Positions 1 to 9,594 of a stretch of 64,000 bases of DNA are shown piece by piece. Position 1 is the stretch's first letter; each line of letters starts with the position of its first letter. The stretch is from positions 45,866,101-45,930,100 of the forward strand of contig CM069872.1 in the NCBI GenBank assembly GCA_036172665.1. The letters are read 5' to 3'. The translations under genes were made by a program, and so were the position numbers. A model generated the notes under the pieces. It made no database searches. It was given only the letters and a program-made list of their open reading frames with translations, and was not told where the DNA came from. Source of the DNA: Prosopocoilus inquinatus (taxonomy: Eukaryota > Arthropoda > Insecta > Coleoptera > Lucanidae).

Positions 1-2484
1 ATATCACGACAAAGATTTATGGTTGCTTCTATGAGGAAGACGCTTTCCACTTAACCACTTGAAAAAATCTAACGTTCTTTTTTAACTCTACTTGTAGCAA
101 GGAAGAAAATTAAATGAATATTTCATGTTACTCTCCCAATTAGGCCACTGCACCGAACAGATCACTATCGATTAGGTGGCAACGGCGTTGAAAAGACCGG
201 GAAATAGTAGCTCCGGCATAAAATCCAATTAGAGCACAATTACAGGCTGCCAACCTGCAAACAGCGTGTTACTCTTCCATCAAACGAGTCGCAAGCGTGT
301 CATTAATAGCACATGTTCACGCTTTATGGCCCCACTAATGAGAAACGATATTGGACATTACTTCGTAAATAAGATTTTCTACTTGCAAAACGCGAGTAGT
401 GGTGTTGAGAGGATAAGAAAGCTCGAAACGTCGCCCACTGGATTTGCGCTGTGACAGCTTTATGTTTCGATCTGAGTGGAATTAATTCCAAACACGTTCT
501 TCGGCTTTCTCCTAATGGTCCTTGCGAAGAGCTTTGATACACATACGCACACGGTACATTTATATTACGTCTCCAAGTTTTTTACCTTGCAAGATTAATG
601 GTTCTACTATTTTTCGTTAACCTGGTCCATCAGGTATTTATTTCAAAAATAACAGCTTTCATTACTTTGAAAATACTTCTTCTCCAGAAATATATCAAAC
701 AAAACTACTTGTGGTTTACAAACATGTTTCATAAGTGGCGACGCAAAACGAATGGGTTGTTGGAAATAGAATTTTAAACAATTCTTTTCCTATAAACATA
801 CATCTGGATAATCTCTCCTTCACGCTTGGAGTTCTTTGGTGACGATGACTTGAAAGTCTGTTAGTTTATTGTTTAATGTGGTATTCCCCAACAACATCCA
901 CATAATAAAACGCTCATTTCTGAATGTGCATATTTTGGATTTATGTATGGGTTTTGCCATGGAAATGTTAAAAAGACATAAGGAGCATACCAGAGGAGAT
1001 TTCCTAATAGATGAGAATCATTTGATAAAGTTTTCAGTAAAACTTTTCAAAGATTATGAGAAACTGAAAACGTTTTATTCTGAGAAAACAGATACCCTTC
1101 CGAAACATACTATTGGATCAAAAAAAGAAGTTATTGACGCTTTCTAAACAATCTCGATACCGAACTGACGCATCCATATTACTTTCAAGATTTGAAGGCC
1201 CTTAAACTTGAAGACGAACCTTGGCGAATCATCGAATTGTGCTAGTGGTTACTGCAGTAAATTGATCAGGACCTTGATTTTCCAATAACCTGATGAGTCA
1301 ATTCCATAGGGACGATTTAATAAACCGCATTCAGGATGTCTCAAAAATAGTGTCAATTTATACATCATATACTACTAACCAATACGACTCTAAAACAATA
1401 AAAAAATTGAAGTGATGGTTTTCAAGTTACAAGAGTATGGAGTTGCTTGACTTTAATTACATTTTCCCAAAAATTCCGGCAAATATTTCACAAGAAACAC
1501 AAACTCCATCCCAACCATAATGATAAAAAGCGCAGTTTCAATTATTCCACTGGAAAAACGAGGAGAACAATTTCTTTCCAAGAAGACGTAAAAAATGTAT
1601 TAAAAATTGTCATCACTTCGTGTACTACTAACTTATAACTTAACAACTCATTACATTTATAATTTATTTATTAAGCGTACGAACTGCAAAATTTGTACTT
1701 GTAAATTAAAACTGTACATAACTATAGTTCTATTAGTTCTACACCACTTCTGCTGACACTAAATTTCGTTTTGCTCGTAGTTTTATCATGGGTACTTTCT
1801 GCACTAAGAATGGTCGTAACAATAATAAAGGTGATTGCAATAATTAAGAAACAATTTAAAAAATCAGAAAGAAAACTGATTTAGCCGTTTCTCCAGGTTC
1901 TTCAATTTAGTGGTTTATCCCGTGTCCCATTTCACAAAAACTAATATTTCATTTTGAGCACTCTGTATAGAGGGCAGCAAATAAGCTAATTTTGTTCTGC
2001 CAGTAAATAAATTTGACCTATTTGGAAGAACAAAGTAATCAGAACTTGTTAATCAACCCATTATAAAATAACCTTTAAATTTTTATCTTGATCGGAGAAT
2101 TTGAAAGAATGTATAATATGCAGGGTGTTCCATTGAAAAAAAAATGTAACTTTGGTGCGCAGAAATATTACGGAACACTCTGTATTATTGAAAATTAATT
2201 TTCAGTTATTCACAAACAAAAACGATTTGCTACAAATTTTTTTAAAAACATTTTCATTCAAAATCCATATTACCAAGCCGGAACTAAATAATTTCAAGAT
2301 TTAAATAATTTAGATAACCTGAAAATATTTTTGTATGATTTGCTGCCCTACAAAAAATGCTTCCTTCAGGTTTAAGAAGCTCTTAAAAATTGCACACGCT
2401 TCACCATTTTTTCTTTAATGAATGAAACGATTTTAGGTTTCAAAATATCAAGTATATGCAAGGATGAACTTTCTAGTACAATAA

Positions 2485-2641
2485 CTAGACGTTTATGACC
2501 GGTAAATGTGCCTCGAATTTTCACATTACAAATTTGAGTGTTTCAATATTGAATAATTAAATATTCAAATTACGCAAAAAAATGAAAAATCTTGTAATTT
2601 ATTTGATCCGCAATATCAGTGTACCGGTCATAAGCGTCTAG
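2485..2641. mobile_element. 157-bp MITE with terminal inverted repeats
   Basis: The ends match as inverted repeats for about 20 bp: left CTAGACGTTTATGACCGGTA, right the reverse complement with one change (CTAGACGCTTATGACCGGTA). The interior is AT-rich and partly self-complementary. There is no coding capacity. Superfamily cannot be assigned from the ends alone. Confidence 0.65.
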
Positions 2642-2929
2642 GTTGCAAAACTTTTGAGACACACGTTATTTTGTTCTTGGATTAAGTTATATCCATACCA
2701 TCTCCTTTCCTTTTTAAAAAAACGTATTAAGTGTCCAATTATACTCTGGTTTTAAAAGAGATTGGATAACTTTAACTAATTTTTTTTTCTTCTTTTCGAC
2801 CGTGCATGTTATGAAACACTGCTTTATCGTATAGTCCAGTAAAAAAGTTCTATGTTACGATTAGTTCAATAAATATGAAGTTCCAAAAATTTAGCGGTTG
2901 CTAAGCTTAATTTAGACAAAACAAATATA

Positions 2930-3535
2930 TCATTCACGATCTTTTGGCATTCTAGTACGCCATGTTTTCTTTTCGTTGGGTTACGTGCATGTAATTTGAT
3001 AGAAGTCAAAGTTCGACATGTTAGAAATTGATTGAATTCTTGGCTTCCGGTTGGAACCACGTATCTCGGTTTTCTTCTATTGCCGACGTTTCGTTCTCCA
3101 TTGCAGAAGAACTTCTTCAGGGCTGCTGCTGCTGGTGGTTGAGACTGTCTCAGCGACTTACGAGAAGCAGCAGCACCACCACCAGTAGCAGCAGCCCAGA
3201 GGAAGTTCTTCTGCAATGGAGAACGAAACGCCGGCAGTAGAAGAAATCCGAGACACGCGCTTTCAACCGGAAGCCAAGAATTCAATCATGGACGACGGCG
3301 GCGGAAACCTTCAAGTTATACATGTCAAAAATTATGAAGTTTCCTATTTTGTAATAATGTCTGTGTTAATGATTTGGAAGAGTACATTAACTTATCGTGA
3401 TCGTTAATGATGGTGTTAAAGAAAATTTGAACATTCATAATATTTACATGTGGGAGCTCTGCTCTTCAGACACAACAATCAATCCAATTTTCTGACGTCC
3501 ATATTAGTGATACCAACAAAAATGTCACCTTAACA
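2930..3535. repeat. dispersed repeat, copy 1 (second copy at 45472-45893)
   Basis: Blocks here recur in the same order at 45472-45893: an ATTCACGAT...GGCATTCTAGTA block, a block around TTTTGTAATAATG, a GATTTGGAAGA block, and a block ending CCAATTTTCTGACGTCCA ... AAAAATGTCACC. The present copy is interrupted by the foldback at 3030-3287. It lacks the hammerhead-repeat insertion found in the other copy, so it provides the empty site. No coding region is recognised. Confidence 0.7.
3030..3287. repeat. 258-bp foldback (long inverted repeat) with CAG/CTG-rich arms
   Basis: Two arms of roughly 120 bp are near-perfect reverse complements, meeting at the palindrome TGAGACTGTCTCA near 3150. The outer ends read GATTGAATTCTTGGCTTCCG and its reverse complement. 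The inner arms contain CTG/CAG and CAC/GTG triplet runs (about 3122-3195). It lies inside the dispersed repeat at 2930-3535. ORFs across it on both strands are by-products of the palindrome. Confidence 0.8.
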
Positions 3536-3830
3536 TGGCCTACTCTGAATATCAAAACATTGTGAACGGAAAATGAGTAATTACAGTGACAATATTTTTA
3601 AATTATTGTTTCATTGTGTGATAAATTGCAAAACGGAGCTTTAATTAATAGAGTATAGTTTAGATATTCATATTTAAGTGAATCTTCGATGTCAATTGAA
3701 TGCTCTTGAGGAGAAGTTCAATTTTTTTGGCTCTGTTAGCCTATAATTTCTATTTAGAGTAAAATTCGTCGAAAGAGAAACCTCAACGCTCCTGCATTCA
3801 AAATTTTAATTAGGCATTAATCTCATAGAT

Positions 3831-4757
3831 AATCCTTTGATCCTATAATTTTTTCTTCTTCTTCTCCTATTTCCCCTAATCTTTATTTTCTTTTTCTTTT
3901 CTTAAATTTATTTAAATAAAAGTGAAAGGCTACGGAAATTGAAAGAAGCATAATCCTTTGATCCCATAGTTTCTTTTTTTTCTTCTTCTCCTTCTTCTCT
4001 TTCCCCTAATTATTTTCTTTCTTCTTTTTCTTAGTTATTTAATATTTAAATAAACGTAAGAGTCTACAGAAATTGAAAAGAAGCATAAGATATGAAGTTA
4101 AGTTACGTTAAGTGCTTCATTCTCCTACTTAAATTTTTCACGGATCTGAGAAGAACTCGGTTGTTTGAAGCACACCATTAACAACAGTGTCATCCGTACA
4201 GTTTGTAAGTGGTCTCTGTATTTGTCAGACCCTGTATTATTTTTTGGCGAGTTTTTCCAATTAGAATTTATAATTTTTGACGAGCCATTGGTCACAATAC
4301 TGGAAATTTTGATGCAAATTTATATTTTCTTTTTTTTTCTTAGAGTTATTTAAATAAAAATGAAAGACTACGGAAATTGAAAGAAGCATAATCCCTTGAT
4401 GCTATAATTCCTTTTTTCTTCTTCTTCTTCTCTCTTCCCTAATAATTTTCTTTCTTCTTTTTCTTAGAGTTATTTAATATTTAAATAAACTAAGAGTCTA
4501 CAGAAACTGAAACGATGCATAAGATATGAAGTTAAGTTACGTTAAGTGCTTCATTCTCCTACGTAAATTTTTCACGGATCTGAGAAGAACTCGGTTCTTT
4601 GAAGCACGCCATTAAAAATAGTCTCATCCGTACAGTTTGTAAGTGGTCTCTGTATTTGCCAGACCCTGTATTATTTTTTGGCGAGTTCTTCTAATTAGAC
4701 TTTATAATTTTTGACGAGCCATCAGTTCCAATACTGGAAATTTTGGTGCAAATATTG
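3831..4757. repeat. tandem direct duplication, unit about 438 bp
   Basis: A unit starting near 3908 (TACGGAAATTGAAAGAAGCA at 3931) repeats from about 4346 (same motif at 4369), giving a period near 438 bp. Both units hold a pyrimidine-rich CTTCTT tract, a TTACGTTAAGTGCTTCATTC block and a GACGAGCCAT block, with scattered substitutions. A shorter partial copy of the pyrimidine part lies 120 bp upstream of the first unit. No coding potential is supported. Confidence 0.75.
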
Positions 4758-4841
4758 CATTTCTGTTTCATTGGAATTTTTTCTTAAATAATACAAAAGG
4801 ACTTCATTTAAATCAAGGACATCCATCTCAAACCTTTTCTA

Positions 4842-4949
4842 CCTGCACTTTGTTCCTCTTCCCACATCTTCTTCGTGAAGACAAATGCTTTTATGCCTGC
4901 ACTTTGTTCCTCTTCCCACATCCTCTTCGTGCAAGACAGCGCTTTTATT
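4842..4949. repeat. 54-bp tandem duplication
   Basis: The block beginning CCTGCACTTTGTTCCTCTTC at 4842 repeats at 4896, with small differences in the second half. Non-coding, inside the inferred slo intron. Confidence 0.7.
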
Positions 4950-5357
4950 GAGGCCATAATTATTCGCTACTAGTCGTAATCACTCTTGCTCTTCTAACTT
5001 TCCCGTTTTCTGTCACTCTCGGAATTACCTTTTGATACTGATAAATTAATTCAATTGCAAGATCAACTTAAGACAATAAAAACAAATGTAAGTCCTTTGA
5101 CTAATTTACATATATTTATATGCGCAGTTAAGAAATCAATCGAGAGGAACCCTTTCGTGAAAAGTTAAAAGATCTCTAACGACCCTGAGGTGGATCAATT
5201 TGTAAACGTGTTAATGTCTTTTACAAATAGGTTCATCGATACATTGGAGGTGTGTTTACGTTTACTACAATGTTTACATAACGATGGCGCTCTTTGCCAA
5301 TAAAGTTACTCAGGACATGGGATGAAATCTCTTGAGGAGGAAATAATAAGGACTTAC

Positions 5358-5735
5358 CAGGATGCGGCCTGTGGTTGTTTGACCAGAAATAAGTTCTCCC
5401 GCCCAGTCCTTGGCCTCGGTCATGAAGGTTCCTTCGAACTCCTGTTTGCCCTGGCGAGCGGCCTTCTGCTCCTTCTGCTTGGGGTCGTTGGGACCGTACT
5501 CCGCGTCTTTCCGACAGCAGAGGAAGGCAAAGGCGCGCCATATCAATACGATTAAGAGGCCCGCCAAGAAGGTACAGATGCTGGACAGCAAGAAACACCA
5601 ATACTTTCGTACGGTTAGACACGATTCTAACGCGGTGGTGGAATTTGTAGCGGCCACGGATTGAGTCGGCGGCAGACTCGCCGCTGCTTCGCTCGTCATA
5701 CCGCGCCAGGCGCTCCCGTCGGACGAGGCATCCAC
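5358..5735 (-). CDS. slo: Slowpoke BK channel (KCNMA1-type), N-terminal coding exon
   Basis: This is the first coding exon of the large-conductance calcium- and voltage-activated potassium channel, a plasma-membrane channel of neurons and muscle. The exon runs from ATG (5735) to a CTG|GTAAGT donor (5358/5357): 126 codons, phase 0. After a variable Ser/Thr/Ala-rich extracellular N-terminus come VRKYWCFLLSSICTFLAGLL and IVLIWRAFAFLCC (about residues 42-74), the S0 segment characteristic of BK channels. Then comes a charged linker with PNDPKQKEQKA and a run through EFEGTFMTEAKDWAGELISG up to GRIL, where S1 begins. This matches insect Slo closely from memory of the family. The S1-S6 pore region and RCK gating ring are not in the window, so the next intron exceeds 5 kb. 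Only the start exon is supported; alternative first exons are known for fly slo and cannot be judged here. Confidence 0.93.
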
Positions 5736-5890
5736 TCCGGTGCTAGGCTCGCCGAAGAAGTTGCATGCGAAACTTCCGACACACCGACACGGACTACCAG
5801 GCCCCGCCGCCGCGCTGCGGGAATCAATATCGACGCCAGCGCGCGCGCCTCGACGCCATACTCAAAACGACGCCACTCGATCTATTTAGA
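5736..5890 (-). promoter_or_regulatory. GC-rich 5' leader or promoter-proximal region of slo
   Basis: Immediately upstream of the slo start codon the DNA changes from AT-rich to strongly GC/CpG-rich (for example GGCCCCGCCGCCGCGCTGCGG, split: CCCCGCCGCC then GCGCTGCGGG, near 5801-5822) for about 150 bp, then returns to AT-rich. This is what a 5'UTR or promoter-proximal region often looks like in an AT-rich insect genome. No TATA box is evident. The transcription start cannot be placed. Confidence 0.4.
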
Positions 5891-6292
5891 AACGCGCATC
5901 GTTGACATCTGCACCTGTTGGAGACGCTGTCCTAACCTTTAATGCAATCACCATCAACATGCACGTCATAAGAAAACTTATTTCCAAACAAATTTTCAGT
6001 GGAATCATCTTTATTAAACACCTAATAAACCAGGATTCATTTAGTTTTTACAACCCCCCAGTGTCAAGCCCCTCAAACACAACACAAAAACTCAATTACT
6101 TTTTGAAATAAAACTGAAACAGGTGGAGAATACTAATTACATTAATTAATTAAAACACGACGTAAAAAGCGAAATTTAAATTGATGATTACTGATGGTAT
6201 ACAAAAAATAATTAACACCAGTATCTTTTATTAAGAGTAATCCCTCGTTTACACAGCTTCTTTAAATTTAGTACTTAAACTTTTGAATATAC

Positions 6293-6681
6293 TGTTACAG
6301 GAAGGCTCGGAACGCAGGTAGTTCGCGTCCGGAGCCAGCCGGGGCGCTCGCAATTAATATCGGAGTTAATTTCGAGAAAGCTGCGGAGTATTCCCGTGCG
6401 TACGCGAAGATTCTGTACTTTTTCCGCTCGTATCCGGAAGCGAGTGCATTCACTATAAAAACGAATATCAAGCTCTGCTGAGTCAGTTCTTATTTAGAAG
6501 CGAAAACACGAGCATTACGGAACTATAATCGGCCACATAATAGAAGTGCGATTTGTTAAAATAAGTGTTATAGAGTATTTCTAGTATATTCTGTTGTACA
6601 GACTGTAGACGATTGTGTTTTTTAATAAAATGTTTAAGATTAGTCGACAAGTATTATTTACGAAACCCCGAAATCATAACA
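6293..6681 (+). mobile_element. probable solo LTR of an LTR retrotransposon (389 bp)
   Basis: It begins TGTTACAGG and ends CATAACA, the usual TG...CA arrangement. It contains a TATAAAA box at about 6455 followed by a start-like region (GAGTCAGTTC), and an AATAAA at about 6625 before the 3' end, in the order expected for U3-R-U5. It is much more GC-rich at its 5' part than its surroundings. No gag/pol and no second LTR are in the window. Flanking bases (ATAC versus ACAC) give only a weak target-site duplication, so the exact borders are uncertain. Confidence 0.55.
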
Positions 6682-6723
6682 ACACGTAAGGAAAGCGGGG
6701 TTGACTGGATGAAACAAGATTTA

Positions 6724-6851
6724 GGCCCGGTTTTTCAATCACAGGTTAACCCTAACTCTCGGTTTATTTCCATGGTAGCAAGTGCGAAGACAATTGTTTC
6801 CATGGCAATAAACTGAAGGTTAAAGTTAACTTTTGATTGAAAAACCGGGCC
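6724..6851. mobile_element. MITE 1 of cluster, TIR GGCCCGGTTTTTCAATC
   Basis: A 128-bp element with ends GGCCCGGTTTTTCAATC and its reverse complement (GATTGAAAAACCGGGCC), flanked on both sides by TTA. Sub-terminal sequence is also self-complementary (GGTTAAC near both ends). The trinucleotide TTA duplication fits PIF/Harbinger-type insertion; assignment is inference. It abuts the next element directly. Confidence 0.75.
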
Positions 6852-6854
6852 TTA

Positions 6855-6958
6855 GGCCCGGTATTATAAACGCAAGTTAAATTTACTCTAGAGTTTAATG
6901 CCGTTATTAAGGCATTAAACTGTATAGTAAATTTATTTTACGTTTATAATACCGGACC
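6855..6958. mobile_element. MITE 2 of cluster, TIR GGCCCGGTATTATAAACG
   Basis: A 104-bp element with ends GGCCCGGTATTATAAACG and CGTTTATAATACCGGACC, a near-perfect inverted pair, continuing as GTAAATTTA-type complementarity inside. Flanks are TTA on the left and TAA on the right. It lies three bases from MITE 1 and shares its terminal GGCCCGGT. Confidence 0.75.
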
Positions 6959-7118
6959 TAAGGATATTAGTGTTGCATGTTTTTGGTTTCAAATAAAAAC
7001 GATTCGGTTTTTACAAATGGTAACTAACTACAGATTCCGTGCACTTATGAGTTATCCCCATGTACCGGGTAAATCGAGCCTTTAGATGGGGTTAACTGAG
7101 ACGGTTTTGTCACAGTTA

Positions 7119-7436
7119 GGCCCGGTTTTTCAATCGATTGGTAAAGCGACTGTTAGTGTTATTTATCCGATTGTTGGCACAGAAAATTAGTTTATCAAAG
7201 TATTGGTAGTCTTAACAATGACATAAATTCCTTTTAACAAGGAGGTAAACTAACAGCCAGTAAACATATAGAGGGGATACATAAACGTGTACGAGCAACT
7301 GTACGACTTTACTTCTTTGGTATTTGATTTATAATTGAAAATGGAGATTTTGTTTAACAAGCACGTTACCAAAGAGGTTAAATTTATCCCAGTGGTAAGT
7401 AACCATCATTTTACCAATCAATTGGAAAACCGGGCC
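7119..7436. mobile_element. MITE 3 of cluster, TIR GGCCCGGTTTTTCAATCGAT
   Basis: A 318-bp element with left end GGCCCGGTTTTTCAATCGAT and right end ATCAATTGGAAAACCGGGCC, imperfect inverted repeats of about 25 bp, flanked by TTA and TAA. The interior shows no open reading frame worth reporting. It shares terminal bases with MITEs 1 and 2. Confidence 0.7.
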
Positions 7437-7441
7437 TAAAA

Positions 7442-7527
7442 GTATCTTCAAAAACAACTTTATTCTCAAAATATCATACTAAAGGTATCTTCAAAAATAA
7501 CTTTATTCTCAAAATATTGTGCGAGAT
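7442..7527. repeat. 43-bp tandem duplication
   Basis: The block starting GTATCTTCAAAAACAACTTT at 7442 repeats at 7485 with one or two substitutions. It lies between MITE 3 and MITE 4 and is non-coding. Confidence 0.65.
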
Positions 7528-7555
7528 CCCTTTCGCCTAAGTTGCATGTGTCTTA

Positions 7556-7761
7556 TGCCCGGTTTTTGAAACGATACATAAATTTATATAGAGATAAACT
7601 CAAAATAAACTCTCCATAACTTCTAAAAGCCGTTTCTCAAATCTTTATCTCTAGATAAAGTGTATACGTAGCAACCTAAACAGTTTATACTTTTCATAAA
7701 GTTATCTGTCGATCAATATTTGTCTTTACACAAAGTCATTTATCGTTTCAGAAACCGGGCA
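7556..7761. mobile_element. MITE 4 of cluster, TIR TGCCCGGTTTTTGAAACGAT
   Basis: A 206-bp element with left end TGCCCGGTTTTTGAAACGAT and right end ATCGTTTCAGAAACCGGGCA, flanked on both sides by TTA (7553-7555 and 7762-7764). The shared CCCGGTTTT core suggests a relative of MITEs 1-3. No ORF. Confidence 0.75.
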
Positions 7762-8199
7762 TTAGGCTTGTAATTTATGTCGATTTAGTCATAGTCATAG
7801 ACAAACATTTGAACATCAGTTTTGTTGAAATTTGTGCAACGTCTTAAACTTTTCTCTTAGGGAGTTCTCAGAGTTAGATTTTGGCGTTTCATAATTAATG
7901 GAAGCAATTCAATACCAGCCATTTTTCCCCTCCGGATATTTTCTTTTGCCACTGCATATTCGTAAGCAAAACGATAGATCTCAATCACTGTTAAGCCATA
8001 GTGAATATTCACTGCCTGTTCTATAAATATACCAATTTAGAACACTTTCTTCAGCAGAAAAAAATACAAGTAAATGTGTTTATTGTTTGACCTTAAATTT
8101 ACATCTTCAATAGATTCTGATTGCTTGGCCTTTTTGATATAACGAGCCAAAGTATTTTTGGAAAGTTCAAACATAAATGAAGCTTTTCTTCAAGATTGT

Positions 8200-8310
8200 A
8201 GCAAATCAGCTAAGATTGCAGTTGGGCTCTCGTGCATCCCCTGGAAAGCTATTTCAGCTCTAATTGGGGCCTCATCAGTAGAAGAGTAAAAGCAGACTGC
8301 AACTTGAGGT
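8200..8310 (-). repeat. decayed copy of the hammerhead-bearing repeat
   Basis: On the minus strand this reads CTTCTACTGATGAGGCCCC, a short loop, then AGAGCTGAAATAGCTTTCCA and GGGGATGC, aligning with the ribozyme part of the family described at 9073-9583. The CTGATGA and GAAA core boxes survive, but the base just before CTGATGA is A, which breaks the first pair of stem I, and stem III is altered. It is old compared with other copies. Confidence 0.55.
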
Positions 8311-9128
8311 ACGCCATCAAGCGAGCAAGGGTTTGACCTTATGTACGATGAAGCGCCTCAACGTGAAACTTTTCTTAATGGAGATTCGTCACTGTCTTTT
8401 GTAAAGTAACTTTATAATATAAATGATTATTCTTTGTTCTCGTTCTCTTTCGAGGTGTTTCGATTTGATACTACAAATCGATGGTCCTCTGAAATAATAG
8501 CACAACTCAAAAGATTTAAATTTTTAGGAAATTGTTAGAAACATTAATTTAAAATGAAATTTTATAATTAGGTTTTGAATCATATCAACCTTTGCCCTAT
8601 CTAGCACTTGAGTATGTAAATAGTGATGTGACGTTTTGTCACATAAATCTCTAAAAAGAACATAATACGCGAAATATCTCAAAACAAGCAGTTTTTGAAT
8701 TGTGCCGCTAGTCCAAAGGGTTATCGAAATAAAGTAAACTGGTAAAGCGTACAAATTCATTGTGGAGTTAACTGGGTAGTATACTTCTTATACCTATTTT
8801 TTTTAACAATCCTAGTTCACCCCATATGGTACTAATCATTACAACGTTCAAAAACATCAAGGCCTCATAATAGAAATAATTACACACATTCAAAAAGTTA
8901 TCGTGATTTCTTTTGTGTAAGAGTGTCGTGATTGGTCCTTGAGGATTTTTTTTAAAGTAAAGTATTTTCGGATGGTCGTACCCCAGTGAACCTTTCCAAT
9001 AAAAGCAAAAGAGATGCATTAATTAAGTTACTTTTCAGCCACAAACTCTTATGTACCTACCTTTTTTTTATATTTTAGACAAAATTTTTGTGCAAATCGT
9101 TTTTGATTGCAGTGAGAACCTCGAGCAG

Positions 9129-9175
9129 CCTCTGGACAGCTGTTTCAGCCCTGCTTGGGGCTTCTTCAGCAGAAA
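9129..9175 (-). ncRNA. hammerhead ribozyme motif, intact core
   Basis: Minus strand: stem I TTTCTG, core CTGAAGA (matches CUGANGA), stem II AGCCCC/AGGGCT with a short loop, GAAA box, palindromic stem III ACAGCTGT, H17 = C, then CAGAGG pairing back to stem I. Every conserved core position is present. The GUC triplet before the cleavage site is the classic one. Confidence 0.72.
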
Positions 9176-9348
9176 CGTAGCTCGACATTCCCACTGCAGA
9201 CCAAAAACGACTTGCCCAATTTATTCGCAATTGCGATGTAAGAATGATGAACATATAAAATAGCGACATCTTACTATCGCTTTTTGACCTAACATTGCGA
9301 ATAAATTGGGCAAGTCGTTTTTGGTCTGCAGTGGGAATGTCGAGCTAC

Positions 9349-9397
9349 GTTTCTGCTGAAGAAGCCCCAAGCAGGGCTGAAACAGCTGTCCAGAGGC
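9349..9397 (+). ncRNA. hammerhead ribozyme motif, intact core
   Basis: Plus-strand counterpart of the motif at 9129-9175, identical through the core: CTGAAGA, AGCCCC/AGGGCT, GAAACAGCTGTC and CAGAGG. Stem III is only two or three base pairs if folded alone, so activity as a dimer through the self-complementary ACAGCTGT is likely, as known for minimal hammerheads. Confidence 0.72.
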
Positions 9398-9594
9398 TGC
9401 TCGAGGTTCTCACTGCAATCAAAAACGATTTGCACAAAATTTTTCTAAAATCTTTCATTAAGCTTTGACAGCAAGCATGGCCGCCTTGCATGGGGGACTC
9501 GTTAGGAGCAAATCCCGCTTCAATTTGTCTATCCTACTGCAATGTTAGGTCAAAAAGCGATAGTAAGATGTCGCTATTTTATGTTTTTTTTATA

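Larger units (their letters stand above)
1..5357 (-). other. inferred first intron of slowpoke (minus strand), no exon recognised
   Basis: The slo start-codon exon ends in a good donor at 5357, and the next expected coding segment (continuing the S1 membrane segment) is not visible to its left, so this stretch is probably intron. 1-2120 shows no convincing gene: the ORF at 869-1147 (+) is 92 codons, unrecognised, and without a supporting start or splice context. Around 1971-2182 there are scraps of TACAGGGTG-type transposon ends. Listed repeats occupy 2485-4949. 4950-5357 shows nothing further. Confidence 0.55.
9073..9583. mobile_element. hammerhead-bearing repeat, head-to-head inverted pair (Penelope-like or retrozyme type)
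   Basis: Two nearly identical arms of about 150 bp face each other (9081-9230 reverse, 9295-9442 forward). The right arm continues to 9583 through a TTTGACAGCAAGCATGGCCG block and a GTTAGGTCAAAAAGCGATAG block. Each arm contains one hammerhead ribozyme motif. The whole is flanked by an 11-bp direct repeat, TTTTTTTTATA, at 9062-9072 and 9584-9594; it is low complexity but exact. No protein-coding region is present. Established: hammerheads of this type occur in Penelope-like elements and retrozymes. Inference: this is a non-autonomous or truncated member of one of those. Confidence 0.7.

Noticed and set aside
1288..1320. CTGATGAGTC ... GGGACGATTT, resembling a hammerhead core
   Set aside because: The box that should be GAAA reads GATT and no stem I partner is found; likely chance or very old decay.
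2866..3285. 139-codon minus ORF and the matching plus ORFs
   Set aside because: They run across both arms of a palindrome, so openness on both strands is a by-product of the inverted repeat.
9051..9269. ORFs with ...LEQPLDSCFSPAWGF... on both strands, recurring at 40203-41164, 51615-51974 and 55284-55616
   Set aside because: The recurring peptide is just translation of the ribozyme-bearing repeat; both strands are open and no protein domain is encoded.
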